Both the position numbers and the translations under genes were made by a program. The notes under the pieces were generated by a model. It had not been told where the DNA came from, did no database searches, and saw nothing but the letters and a program-made list of their open reading frames with translations. This document shows, piece by piece, positions 49,267 to 62,408 of a stretch of 64,000 nucleotides of DNA. Position 1 is the stretch's first letter, and every line of letters begins with the position of its first letter. This DNA comes from Mangifera indica (Eukaryota; Streptophyta; Magnoliopsida; Sapindales; Anacardiaceae): NCBI RefSeq assembly GCF_011075055.1, contig NC_058154.1:6802620-6866619 (forward strand). Reading direction: 5' to 3'.

Positions 49267-50349
49267 ATTTTGTGGTTGGACTATCGAGGGTTTGAGGTGG
49301 ATTCAATGCATTATGTAATTGTGGATCATTTGACTAAGTTAACCCATTTCATCCCAATCAAAGATAGAAAATGTTTTGATCAGTTGGCTTAGGTATACAT
49401 TAGGAAAATTGTGAGACTCTATAGGGTGCCTGAGACTATTGTGTTAGATAGAGACATGTGATCTGTTACAGTATTTTGGTAAAGTTTGTAAAGATCTATG
49501 GGTACCAGATTAGCTTTCAGTATCACTTATCACCCTTAGATAGATAAGCAAACTAAAAGGGTAAACTAAGTGATTGAAGGCATGTTGAAAGCATGTTACA
49601 TGTACTAGAGAGCGTGTCAGATTAAAGTGTTACCTTTGATAGAGTTCACATTTCATAATAATTATCAAGCAACCATCTGAATGACTCTGTACAAGGCACT
49701 TTATGGGAGAAAGTGTAGATCACTACTTTATTAGGATGAGATAGTTGAGAATAATGCTTTGACATAAGCCTTGGGACCAAAAATGACCCAGAAAATGATT
49801 GAAGATGTAAAATTGATTAAAGAGCAAATGAAGCAAGCCTAAGATCATTATAAGAGTTATATTGATTATGAGAGACAAGATCTAGAGTTTAATATGAGTG
49901 ACATGGTTTTCATGAGAGTAGCCCCTTATCGATATGTTATGAGATTCAAACAGAAAGATAAACTTACTCTGAGGTTTATAGGACCCTTTGAAATCCTGAA
50001 ACATATAGCTAAGGTTGCCTATCAACTTGCATTGTCAATAAGCATGAAACAGATTCATAATGTGTTTCATGTGTCATCTTTACATAAATATATCAGTTAC
50101 TTAAGTCATGTGTTGAGGATTAAGCATGGACCTTAACTAGAGGATAGCTTGATATATGAGGAACACTTAGTCCAAATAGTGGATCATCATGTTAAACAAC
50201 TTAGAAACAAGTAGATCCCTCTAGTCAAGGTCCTTTAGAGAAACCATTGGGTCAATAAGCCACTTAAGAGGTAAAGTAGGATATGAGGCAAAGGATCCTA
50301 TAGTTGTTCGAGTAAATTTCGAGGATGAAATTCTTTTAAGGGGGAGAAA
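49267..50349 (+). pseudogene. 3' part of element 4: integrase, chromodomain-like tail, polypurine tract
   Basis: It continues the integrase from 39944. GFEVDSMHYVIVDHLTKLTHF follows after a one-base frameshift. The open stretch at 49894-50136 holds the FIGPFEILK motif (GPF/Y module). EEHLVQIVDHHVKQLRNK near 50155-50210 is the chromodomain-like tail. The polypurine tract TTTTAAGGGGGAGAAA ends at 50349, immediately before the LTR. Stops are frequent. Read together with 36961-39944 this is one element, split only by the nested insertion. Confidence 0.9.
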
Positions 50350-52532
50350 TGTAACACCTATAGATATGCATAAAGGTACTTTGGACTTTTGACCTTGTGT
50401 TTAAATATTCAAGCATGTTAGAGAATCATAATACACAACTTTGTAGGGTGGCCACACACTCGTTTGTGTTTGGCAAAAGGCAAAATAGTTTTTTCCCAAA
50501 CACTCTGTATAATTTGGCTAAGTCTAGAAAACATGCATAGCCATGTATAAATAGTACACACTTGTGCATCATCAACTTGTTTGAATTTTTGGATATAAAG
50601 CAATTTTATGGGGGCTTCAAAACTATCATTTTCATGCAATAATACGCACAACTGTATATAAATAGTACCTGTCCGTGTATCACTAATTTCAGTGAAAATG
50701 AAAATGAATCCAAACACGTTTTGGCTTACATTCACTCATATTTTTAGAAAATTAAGCATGGTAAGGGTGAGTCAAGTGACAACCTTGCCAAAGGGAGGCA
50801 ATTAAAGGATCATTTGAGAAAATCTTTATCATACGAAGATTAGCTCGTAACCTATAAAAGAGAGGTAAATAGGGTTTTCATTTCTTTTTCTTCTTGTTCT
50901 CCATATTGATGACTACATATTTGTGAATGATTTTCTAAATTAGACACCTGTGTGATTTGCTAACATTAATATAGTATGATTATATTGAAGTTTTGGTTAA
51001 TAAGTATGGGAACATGAGAATTACAAATGTTTAGGTTTGTATGGTGCACCAATTGTTGACTAATGTAGTAGATTAAAGGGTGAATTATTATGTGCATTAT
51101 CGATGATGAATCGTGTATAGAACCCTCTTAGTAATCTAGTAGTTATGATGACTTATTGATATGCCTTATTCCATTGCATTACATGTGAGAGAATGTATGA
51201 GAAATTGGTATATGTTGGGATTTCTTGGTGTGAAACTCACTTGGGATGATAGATTACTTTGCCTAAATAGTTTAGAGATGCAAATTTAGAATTTCGGGTA
51301 GGTGTTTGAATGGTTTGAAATTGGGAAAGTAAGTGAAATCTATAAAGTGGAAAATCTAAAAATTTTATGACATACGACTGTATGGATTTTGGAAAAACTC
51401 TCTCTATGTGATGTGTACATAGTCATGTGTTAGGAAAGAGATCACCCCTATATGTCAGAGACACACTCTCGTGTACTTTTGCAAAAAAAAGAAATTTAAG
51501 GGTTTTGAATACGAGAATGTTGCATATAACTATGGAAATAACTATTTTACCTCTAAAGGGGAATAATTAAGAGCAAACAAGAAGAAAAAGCCTAATGAAG
51601 GCTATTAATAATGAGAATCAATTTAGGGTGCTCAATTATATGAACAATGGCATAGACCCCAATCAGAATGATTCCATGTAAAAAATACCAACAATACACT
51701 ATTAAATTATTTCCACCATGCTATGTGCAATTTACGTTCCACCAAGCTTTGTGTGGTGTAGATTAGTCACCTAAAAGTAGTATGACTCATCACTAGGTTG
51801 TGTGCAATATGATCTGGCCACCAAGTTGTGTATAGTTTGACGATGAAAGCAAAAAGGGTTTATCTGTGTAACTATTTGTGTAACCCCAACCCTAAGCCCA
51901 ATTATCTCATGTATAGAGTATATTGGATAGTTGACATCAGAAATGTCATATGCTTTCACCAGATTTCAGGGACATTATTTTACATCATTGGATATGAGTC
52001 ATTGAGGATGATACCAATATTGAGAAAGGGCATAGGGTGTCAAATAAATTGAATGGGTATCTAGAATATTGGGAAAATATCTGGGATACCACAATGTTGA
52101 TAAATATGAGACACTTAGGAAATAAACTATAATGTTATATTTTGTGTTTACCAACTTATTGAATGTTTTTCACTCACGTGTTATGTTTATATGGTTTTGC
52201 AGGTAGAATTATAGTGGTAATAGGGAAGCCAGAGGGTCAGCTTATGGTGACATATAAAGGTATGGGTATTATCGCTTTTTTTTTAATCTAATTAGATTGT
52301 ATATATGTTTATAAACTACTTTGATTATTTATGCACATTCAACTTTATGGATTAAAGTACAAAACTTATTACTTTGGTTTTTGAAATAATAATAACTACA
52401 CTTTTAGGATCGTAGGTTGTTAATTAAAATTACTTGTTTTGTTTTAAAACATGGTATACATAGTTTTGAAAAGGCACATCCTTTCGAGTGCATATTCTAT
52501 GTAGCATTATGTACTTGGAGAGAAGTGTTACA
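50350..52532 (+). repeat. 3' LTR of element 4 (about 2.2 kb)
   Basis: Runs from TGTAACACCTATAG after the polypurine tract to GAAGTGTTACA. It contains GTGTGCAAT/CACCAAG subrepeats near 51720-51850 that mirror those in the element 1 LTRs, and TACACAACTGTGT-like palindromes. No partner 5' LTR is present, because the left end of the element is cut at 36961. Confidence 0.85.
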
Positions 52533-54719
52533 TGTATTACATCTCACTTGTTAATATTGTTTACTACCAACCTAGTGTAACACATTAATGTATGTTAAAT
52601 AGACACGTTCATTAAACTGACCTGTCTAGATGATAACCCTAGTATCAATGAAACATATCCTCTAAAAAATGGTATTACATGTGATCTTACCACTTAGATT
52701 TATGACCACAATAGGATTAAGTTATCCCTCAATTCAACAACATTTAGTCATTATGACAGAAATCTATTAATGAAAATCAAGGGTAATATGAGGTAGACAC
52801 TAATTATATGTCTTAGCCTTAAAGATATATGAATTGATAGAATTTGTACAATAATCGCATTGTTGATAGGTACCTGTCCATCACTAACACTTTGTCATTT
52901 AAGTGGTCATAATGTTGTGTTAAAGGTCATTCTTGGTTTATATCTAGATGGCTAATGAATTTTAGACTCGTCATAGTTCCTCTCACTAGTAACATGACAA
53001 TAAGCCTAAGGGTGAAACACAAAAGGGGTAGATAACGAGATCTATAGGCTTTAGGTTATATAAAGTGAATGATGTTAAAAATATAAGACAACATTTTTTA
53101 GCTTTGTAAGATTGCTAGTCTTAAGTGTGATTTTGTCGATTTAAGAGATCAAACTGAAATAACCTAGAAATAAAGGGTCTAGAATAAAAAATTTAAGAGT
53201 TGATCATTTCAAGATTGGATAAAGGATATTTAAATATTTGACATATGCTACATCATATGAATAGGTTTTCAAGTTAAAGAAACATTTGTTCCTTATCCCT
53301 AGTTTACCTTTTCCAATATCTTATAACATATCTCAAGAATTAATCATGAAATAAATTTTGATTAATATGATATCGTGTGAACGACCAAACATACTCACTA
53401 AACAGTCATTCATATGACATGTCATACAACTATCCTAGTTGTATCTTGCCTATAAGAGTGTTGCCCTTTTGGAATGCCCATTCATGAATCTATTTATCAA
53501 TAAATTATATTTCAAACTATTCAAACTTTTTTCATTCTTACAACTCTCAAAATATGATTTTTCATTCTTAAAGGGTTTTAGTAAACCTATAATGTTCACT
53601 ATCGACTTCCACACTTGTTTGCCTTGTGTTTATTACCTCGATGCCATCTTACATTGGATCAAAAAGCAATATTCTCACTAGGTAACCATTAAAGACAAAA
53701 AAGACTCCAAACATATGTGAATCACTAAAATACCCTATGTTATAGTTGTTGTGACTTTTTTTTTTTAAATTTTGTTTAACATGCCCATAATATGATTTTG
53801 GTCAATTGCATGATGAATATCTTGTGTATTAAATTTTCAATTTTTCCTTCCCCTGCAATCTATGATATTTTACATCCACGAAAAGACAAATGGTAGCATT
53901 AGAAAACGTTTACAGGCATATTATGCATAAATTTATGATTTTGCAATTGGTTTTGCTTGAATGATAACCTATTTGTGAATTATCATTCAAACTTTTGTTA
54001 TTTGATATCATTGAAACGTACATATATTTGTGAATTATACATTTTTTCATTTAGTATAGTTTTGGTTGAGTTGAACTGTTAATTTGTTTGTTAAAAAATC
54101 TAATAGAAAACCATAAATTTTGCATCATAGTGTGACATCACTTTCACCATGCGTTGTTGTGCACATTGAGAAACCAATGTTGGGGTAAGATAGGTATTTA
54201 TACCTTGTTGTCTTATTCTAGCAATGATTTGCTAGAAAAACAATAAATTTTTTAGCATTTTGCTTCACAATGAAAATTTTGAAAATATGCAATGAACCCT
54301 TGTTCGCATTATGTGAATGCTTATCCTTAATTTGTTTGTTGAAACCTTTTTCGTCAAAACAAAAGTACACTTCTGCCAAGTAAAAAATCAAGTTTCTATT
54401 ATTGTTAGATTTGACTTAACTAACATATCAAGCTTGTTTACAAAAACAAAGGTAGAATATGTTAGAGGCAAAATAGAAAGATATAGTTGTCGATGCATGG
54501 TGATGTATCATATCCACCCTACTGACACTGAGAATTGTACTTGAAGTGTTTTGGTTTGTTGGTGTAAGTACTTTAACTTAAGACCATAAACCATTATAAT
54601 TGGTTGATTGACCTACCTAGTTGATCCATTTGACTTGTTCACAAAACTAAAGGTTAAAATGGGTTTGATGGGATCTTAATCCACTTAAAAGTCTACTAGG
54701 ACCTCTTAAGTCCATTTTT
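52533..54719. other. AT-rich intergenic stretch without recognised genes
   Basis: Only short frames with no familiar motif. Parts (for example CTATAAGAGTGTTGCCC...GAATGCCCATTCATGA near 53450-53490) have the look of an old LTR, but no partner is seen in the window. The left end of the Mutator-like element may lie in the last few hundred bases. Confidence 0.45.
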
Positions 54720-55190
54720 CCTATTTTAAGGTTTTTTGATTTATAGCTTTCAAATTTGACGTCTGTTTCTTCATTTTTTATGCTTTTCGAGGCATGTTTT
54801 ACGATATAATTATAATAAGGTTTTTGAAATTCAAATCCCTTTTTCCAAATTTTTGAGTGATTTTTCGATTGTTGACATTCTAGAGTATTTTAATGTACAA
54901 AATTTTAGACCTGTTTGAAAGTAGAAATATTGTAAGGGGGTAAATTGATATTTTTCACACCTAGGGTTTTTTTGACATGTAGTCTTTGAATTTCATATCC
55001 ATTTTTCCTGTTTTAAGGTTTTTTATATATAGCTTTCGAATTTGACATCCGTTTCTTCATTTTTTGTGTTTTTCTAAGCATGTTTTACAATGTAATTACG
55101 ATGAGGTTTTCGAAATTCAAATCCCTTTTTCTAAATTTTTGAGTTATTTTTTGATTGTTGATATTTTAGGGTATTTTAATGTACAAAATT
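54720..55190 (+). repeat. Direct repeat of about 185 bp, offset 287 bp (54720-54905 and 55007-55190)
   Basis: Both copies run from CCTRTTTTAAGGTTTTTT through AGCTTTCRAATTTGAC and ATTCAAATCCCTTTTTC to TTTTAATGTACAAAATTT. Each is flank plus first monomer of the 119-bp family, so the outer edge of the array itself has been duplicated. Confidence 0.85.
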
Positions 55191-55645
55191 TGAATTTTAG
55201 TTCTATTTTTAAAATTTTTATCATTTCTAAAAAGTATAGACTTGTACTTTTCAAATTTTCATACGATATTTTGATTGTTGACATTCTAGGGTATTTTAAA
55301 GTATAAAATTCGAATTTCTATTTTGTTTTTCTGATTTTTGAAATTTTAGGATATATCGATCCATATTTTTTAGATTTTTGAGTGATTTTTCAATTGTTGA
55401 CATTTTAGATACTTCAACATATAGAATTCGAATTTTAATTTCATTTTTTAGATTTTTGTAATTTTAGGATATATCCATTTGTACTTTTCATATTTTCATA
55501 TGATTTTTCGGTTTTTACTATTCTATGGTATTTCAATGTATAGATTTCAGATATCAGTTTTGTTTTTTTCATTTTTTCTGGTTTTTATCTTTCTATTATT
55601 CCAACGTGGAGTTTTCGCATTTTAGTTTTGTTTTTTTATATTTGT
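55110..55645 (+). repeat. 119-120-bp tandem array, about 4.5 diverged monomers
   Basis: The landmark GTATTTTAATGTACAAAATT recurs near 55172, 55293, 55412 and 55529 with growing divergence. It is followed by GAATTYTAATTT and then AGGATATATCSATYYRTA. The reverse complement corresponds to the monomers at 1-1060. Confidence 0.85.
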
Positions 55646-55696
55646 TTATATATTTATTTTTGTTGAAATTTTTACAAACTTTCAAAATTTTTTGTA

Positions 55697-57865
55697 GGAT
55701 ACTTCTCATGAAAGAAAATATGTCGAAGGTGAGTTATGAATATCTAACGACTCAAGACACTTCCAAGCAGAGGTGATATATCATGTCCAACGTATTGCCA
55801 TGTCCAAGATTAGGTCAACACTAACTCTAGAGTAGCTTTGACTATTCGAGAGGACATGTTTTGGCCATCTCCTTCGTCTTCTAGATATCAAAGTTTCTTG
55901 AGTGTTGGTGCATGAATTGCTCCTACGATAGCTATATCGGCCCACAGTCAGAGATAAGTTATAGTTTAAGGTTAATGGGGTTAACGTGAGATTCAACCTA
56001 TTCGAGTTTTCCTTGATGACGGGGCTATCATTTAGCCAACACACTGCACTTTCATCGTATATTCCTTATGGATCTTGACACAGGATTAGAGATACCTACT
56101 TTCGGGGTTATCAGAAAGTGTAGTATCATGATATTAAGCGTGTTTTTTTGGCTAAACCATGAGGGGATAACGATATCGACACTGTTAAGATGGCCTTGTT
56201 TTATTGCTTTCATATGGTATTGCTGGGGAATGATTAACGAAATAAGATATTTTTTGAATATCTTCAGTTGGTTGATCATCTGGATGGATTTAATTCCTTT
56301 TTCTAGGGCATTCTAGTGTGATAGATGATGTACGAATCGATGTCTCAGGCTAGTGACAGAGTCTGTTCTGGTTAGATGCTTAAAATATGTAAACATGACT
56401 TTTACAGATTTTCTTCCGCTTTTCAGGTAAGTATATATTTCTTGATTATATATATTAATTGGCAAAAATTCGAATAGATTTAACTTAACCATTAATTGTT
56501 CTATTACAATATTAGATATATGGGACAATGGATACCCTATATGATTAGGTGGATATGGTTAATATCCATGCATCTCCATGGATTTTTCAATGGCGTATAC
56601 ACAATATTTCGACTTGAAGTCATATAGGCACTATTTTCACTGATGATCAGGTATGTAATTGTTAATTAATGAGTTAATTGATATTTTGAATATTACAAAT
56701 ATGTTGAATTACATATCTTAATAAATAGGATGATGTCACATTCTCGCTCCATTTGTCATCGATTGAGGAGGCTAGACCATGGTATGCAGACATTCTTCTG
56801 TGCATGGGTATGTCAGATCCGCATTCCTCCTTATCGTCTTCAATGCCCCTTACGACAGGAGATAAAGTTTCTCTGGTGATACCACTAGTAGATATACCAA
56901 TCGCTAGCCAAGGAACACTTTGAGAGCCTATTCAACCCCCTGTTATAGAGTAGCCCTCATGTCCCCTGGTTGTGTAGACCTCAACCACTGAGACTATAGA
57001 CCTTCTTGGGGATCAAGACCCTACTACTCATCCTATCACATAAGAGTGTCCCCCGTCTGCACCACCCACTTTATCTATAGTAGATGTTGTACTGGCATAA
57101 TGGGACACTATGATTTTATCTGAGATTTTCTGTTTTAGTGATGAGGTGTCTTCACAGATGACTCGATTATGTGATGACGTGTCTTCTCATATAAGTAGAT
57201 AAGAGGATTGTTTGATTTGTTTGGAGGAAATAGTTACACCTACATGGCCAGCTCCAGTCGATCAGGTTATAAAGCCATATCTCATTTAATCCTTATAAAA
57301 ATTGTATTTCGTTATTGCTCTAACATTTATTGACTTCGTGCAAAGTACAGACGATAGTGTTGGGATGACCTCCCCCATTGACAGGTCAATTCTATCTTAT
57401 CACCTTTATGAGATCTGTATTTAATTTCTTAGAGATATTTAATGTTAAATATTGTTATTATATTTTATATGAAATATCACTAATCAAGTTATTATAAGGG
57501 GGTCTCAGTTGACCCATCTTTTACTTCACCTCTCCGATCTGAGGTATGTCTTTTGTCATTGTTATTATATTTTTTAATTAATTATCATTGATTAATTCCT
57601 TTTATATATTCGTATAAGGTCCTACTCATAGGGGTATTTTGGTTGGCCTTTCGGTTGCTTTAGATTTTGCACCTGAGGTATGAAAATAATTATACTTATT
57701 ATATTTTATATGAAATATCATTAACCAATTTGTTCTTTTCATATTGAGAGTTTGCCCCGTAGACCTTCCCTGATCTAGAGGTAGTGCATTTTTTTATGAA
57801 ATGTCATTAATCAATTTATTTTTCAAATTATTATGTTTATTTAAAATGTTTTCTCTCCTTTATAG
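55697..57865 (+). other. Probable upstream exons of the Ulp1-type gene, not resolvable
   Basis: The stretch begins with an acceptor-like TTTTTTGTAG followed by an open stretch. Several TTATAG or CAG acceptors and GTAWG donors follow at short intervals (for example near 56426, 56650, 57268), interleaved with AT-rich intron-like DNA. Pro/Ser/Thr-rich coding-like sequence lies at about 56880-57060. The spacing is like that of the clear exons downstream, but frames are broken and I cannot assemble a protein. Confidence 0.4.
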
Positions 57866-59206
57866 GATAAGCGATTCTGGTTACTTGCTGATATCCCCAG
57901 CTCCAGCAAAAGGGTCATGGATATTAGTTCATAGGTGGAGAACTTACGGGAGGATGTTTTCGTTAGAAACCAAGATAAGGTATATCCATTATAATTAGTA
58001 TATATTCATAAATACTGATCATTGACAATATAAAATTATTTTTGCAATCCATCTAAAGGGTACGAATAGTTGACATAATTATGATTGAGGATTTCCTTAC
58101 CTAACCTCATCTAGCAATCTTTGATAAGGTAATATTAATCGATTAAATTGTAATTATTACTTAAGATTAAATAATGAATTAACAGTTGTCTGTTTTCTCA
58201 GTTGGTTCGTATTACACATGATCAGGTCATCTGGAAGGGTCTGCTCGATTGCACCCCATATACAAATCCAATCAAACTGAGGGTGAAACGACAACTACAG
58301 ACCATTCCATCAATTGTTGCAAAGCGTGAGAAACCATTTTTCTTGTGGTATACTAGAGCTGCAACATCTGACAAGTGTGAAGTTTATTTCATTAGACTGA
58401 AATCCAAAGACCATTTTTGAAGGATTGTCATAAAGCTGCGTGAGTGGTTGATCAATGATGTAAGTTACGCTTACTATATAATTTGGTTTAAAATTTTATA
58501 TATTCATCAATAACTAACATAATTCAACTTTTTTATATTTATTTCAGCACATTGACTTTTTTTCAACCATATTACACCGGCACCAGGATGATCATCAGGT
58601 GATCATTTCATAGCATTGGACAATAGCCCACGCCTTCTTCTTAGGACATATCAGGATGACATTCGATAGTTAGCTTACCATACCGACAGAGGAGTATAGG
58701 TTTCCCGAGATGTTTATGAAGATGATTGAGGCAGATTATACCCCCAGTTTGTTTTACAAACCATAGAAGAAGGTCGATATGGTATAGTACAATAGTATTT
58801 TCGTTATAATTTACTTTGAATTAATTTATGTACTACACGTGTGTCTATTCTAATTTTTCAATTTTTATAGGCCTTCATCCTTATAAACTTTAACTGAGCA
58901 CATTGGGTAGTCGGAGTTATAAATTTTTGTGATTGATCAATTATGGTATACGACTCCAAGGTAACATATTCAGGAAGTTTAAAGATGCTCGATCAACAAA
59001 TGTATCCGTACACGACATACACACCAATGTTATTAAAGGTGGTTGATTTTTGGACAGCTTTTAGGCGTACACCCCAAAGCGATCCCCTGATGTTACATCG
59101 AGTGAAAGATGTCCCCCAACAGGGCAAAGGCTCCGATAACTATGGCATCTATATGTTATGCTTTATAAAGTGTTTAACATTGTCACAGAGCGTGGATCTT
59201 CCCTGA
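57866..59206 (+). pseudogene. Ulp1-type (C48) SUMO-protease-like gene of the MULE, catalytic Cys lost
   Basis: Four phase-0 exons can be placed: 57866-57979, 58202-58459, 58548-58781 and 58871-59206, all with GT...AG introns. They join REWLIND to HIDFFSTILHRHQ, then KVDM to AFILINFN, the usual Ulp1 start of the catalytic domain. The catalytic His is in AHWVVGVINF and the Asp in MVYDSK. The block that should hold Asp-Cys-Gly reads SDNYGIYML, so the nucleophile Cys is Tyr and the preceding Asp is Asn. At least five Trp or Gln codons are TAG or TGA. The gene is therefore dead. Known Ulp1 enzymes mature and remove SUMO; what the transposon-borne versions do is unsettled. It converges on MURA. Confidence 0.85.
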
Positions 59207-59817
59207 GAGTTGTCCACCTTTATGCGTCAGCATTTAGCCTTGCAGTTTTATTTTCACTGTATTGAATAGATCACGGATGTATATTTAGTTTGATCATTAT
59301 TTATAGGTTTACTGATACAAGAGTTGTTATGCATATATTTATTGTATATGCTCATGTGTATGATACACATTATCTATCATTATATATAGCTATGCATTTG
59401 ATTTCATTATTTTGGTATTAGTAAAATACTAAAATATTTTCAACATTAATATCGTTATTACATATGAAATTTTTTAGATATGAAAATTATTGATATAACA
59501 TTATTCAAATTGAATTTTCAAGTAAATTGATAAATCAATATATCATTTCGGAATGATAGTTTTAATTAATTGTATAGACTTAATCATATTATTAGTTTAT
59601 GAATATATTGAATCAAATTAAAAAAAGTTAATTCTAATAATTACAATAATAATGTTCATTCTAATAAATATGAAATGAAGAAAATATTCACAATAAATCT
59701 ATTGCATCACATATGAACACAATTAATCATTTGAAACATTAATAAAAAATACATTGATTACATATGGTTTGAATAATAGTCATAAACCATATAATTAATA
59801 AACTAAACTGACGCTTG
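59207..59817. other. Intergenic region between the convergent MULE genes
   Basis: 610 bp of very AT-rich DNA with no open frame. It presumably holds both 3' ends. Confidence 0.6.
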
Positions 59818-62408
59818 TCAAGATCTCGATACTTTACCTTTTCTGGATGAACCCTGTGGGATGAAGCTTGGAACTGGTACTAGGCTTTTACATTGGGTTC
59901 GGACATGTCTTGGTTGCTTACAACTACTACAAATTCTAGGTGTAACGTTTTCCTCCTGTGAAGGACATTGATTCTTATTGGAAGGACGACTCAATTGATG
60001 ACGATAGAGAACATGGGGTAGAATAACTCTTTCTTTTGGTGCATGCAACCATTTTGATTGGTTTTTGAGAGGTGAGACAGGTTCCGCATAAATTGCACAG
60101 TAGAACTCGGTGCAGAAGAATGGATGAACCCATGCATTGACATTTGTGAGTCTCATGTGTCTTGCAATGGCAACAATATGCTTACATGGAATATGTGAAA
60201 GTTGAAACTTTCTGCATGTACAAGGCATTTCATTAAAGTCCACAATATTCATGTATCCACCAAAACTAACAACTTGAAACCGAAGAGGTGTATTTGGTTG
60301 AACCTCCAAACACGGAAACTTTGACACATGATGGCTGATTTTTTTCTTCATTCATAGAGTAATGTAGTTAGGGCATTTATCTACAATTTGGAAAAAGCAA
60401 CAACATATCTGTTAATAACCAACATAAGGGAAGGAAGACATGTTAAATACATAATTATTAATAATTGGGTACGTACTTGCATGGTTTCTCTGCTCACAAA
60501 ATTATCGCTGTAATGTGCCCCGAATGAACTCAATAAGCATCATAATAGGCAGACCCCGTGCATATGCCTGACAAGGGCATTAAATGACTCCATATTATAT
60601 TGTAACCATACACCAGAAAATATGCCCTGTTTCATTGCTAAAATCCGACCTCACATAGATAAACCTCAACTTGAGGATTCATCGCATTAAGAGATCATAT
60701 CATAGCCTCAAAATCTACTTCTGTATATGATTTTACAGCTTTCCAATATACATTCGCAACCTGCAAGGTAATAAATAATATAAGAACTTTATGATCAAAA
60801 TTGATGAAATGTTAAATAGAATGAAAATTTTTTACATGTTTAAACACGTTACCTTTAAGTCACGTTTGTACTTTGCTTATATGTTACATAGAAAGTGATG
60901 GAAACAACACCCATGATAGACATCTGGAAAGATTTCATCCATTGTAGAATATTTAGCATGATATTGATCCGAGATTATCGCCAACTCAGGGATGTCATGG
61001 ATGCATTCTTTAACCTTCCTAAGAAACCAACACCATGTGTCATGATCTTCTTTTTTACTGACACCGAAACCAATGAGGTATATTTAGTTATTACTATCGA
61101 GGCCCACTGCAAGGAATAAATGACCTAGATATTGGTCTTTGAGAATAGCAACATCAATGCAAATAACAGGTTGAAGATATTGTCTAAATGCATGTATGGA
61201 ACATCCCAATGCCATGAAAAAAATATTTAAATCGATAATTATCATCCGTTTCAATAGCGGTCACCATTCCCGAATTTGTACACTATAAATTATAGCAACA
61301 ATCTGGTAAGAGCATAAATGATTCTTCCAGTAAGCCCCTCAGTGAATTTAAAGCCTAATTTCTTGCTCGTCAAGCCTGTGAATATGAAATATCAATTTTA
61401 TACTGATCGACGATGTCAAAAATTATTTCTTTAGGCTGATATTTTGATCAATTAACAGAAACTTTGACCTCATTAATTACCTAAAGCTCAGGCTCCAGCT
61501 TGTCATTGATGTAGTATTATTTGATTAATTGAACATGTGTGGGTTGCATTCATTTTAATGATTTGGAAGAATTCACTGACTTTGGATTTGGTTGCAGATA
61601 TATATCAATGACATTTTTTATCATCACACTTAATCTTCCATTACCCCGTGTTAGACTTTTTACCCTATATTGAAATCCTTTCTGTAGAGCAAATTGATCC
61701 ATAACATTCCCCTCCCAGATCGATCCTATACCACTTGATGATGTTGATAGCTATGGAGAAAAATTAGGACGCCACTTAAATGGATCATTGGGGACATTGT
61801 CAAAAAATGGCCCAGAATAATTTCCACCACTTAAAATAGGATCTTCAAGTTGTATACCCCAATAACAAGTGACATATGCTCAGACTTTGTCTCATTAAAA
61901 GGAATATCAATCATGTCGTTCCCTTCAAAGTCACCTAGTAAGGAACTCTATTTTTCTCTCTATAAGCCTATGAGTTTGTAATATTCAATGCATCGTTACT
62001 GAAGTCAATCAAATCTTCCAAATCAAAATCTCTTTTTCACTTCACTAATTTTTTTTTCTTCTTCTTCTTCTTGTCCTTCAATTAAGGTATATGTAACAAA
62101 AACATGAATATATTCCTGCAAGTATTGAGACAAATCAATAAGACCTTGGACATCTTCATCATTTTGGTTCTATACAAGGTAGTCAAACTCAATTTTTCTT
62201 AGTTTCATAGATAGTTGAAAATAATTTTTGATTGGATCAATACTACAATTCTCTTTCAAAAGTTGAATAAATCCCTCAAATGTTGTTCCAGAGGGAATTT
62301 TAATCAATTGTTTACATCCTCCACCATATTTCATTATGTTGTCATCACATTGAATCAATTCTTCTTGAAAACGAACTGACACATAACCAGCTATTTTAAT
62401 TATGAATC
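59818..62408 (-). pseudogene. MURA-type transposase of the MULE
   Basis: Minus strand. Clear pieces are the first coding exon from 62408 (GYVSVRFQEELIQ, YGGGCKQLI; the MuDR N-terminal domain), the catalytic core ending at 60853, an exon 60760-60477, and the last exon 60380-59818. The core reads PVICIDVAILK (first Asp), LFLAVGLDSNN, WCWFLRKV, IISDQYHA (second Asp) and HGCCFHHFLCN (the Cys-His element). The last exon has the SWIM zinc finger CTCRKFQLSHIPCKH and a knuckle CSSCKQPRHVRTQC. Stops at Trp-like positions interrupt the core and the last exon, and the probable start ATG reads ATA. Exon 61200-62100 is poorly readable. This protein would cut and paste the element; it is now inactive. Confidence 0.88.

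Noticed and set aside
55781..56044. Minus-strand frame near the start of the Ulp1-type gene
   Set aside because: Opposite to the exon-intron series of the protease gene and without recognisable motif; likely chance.
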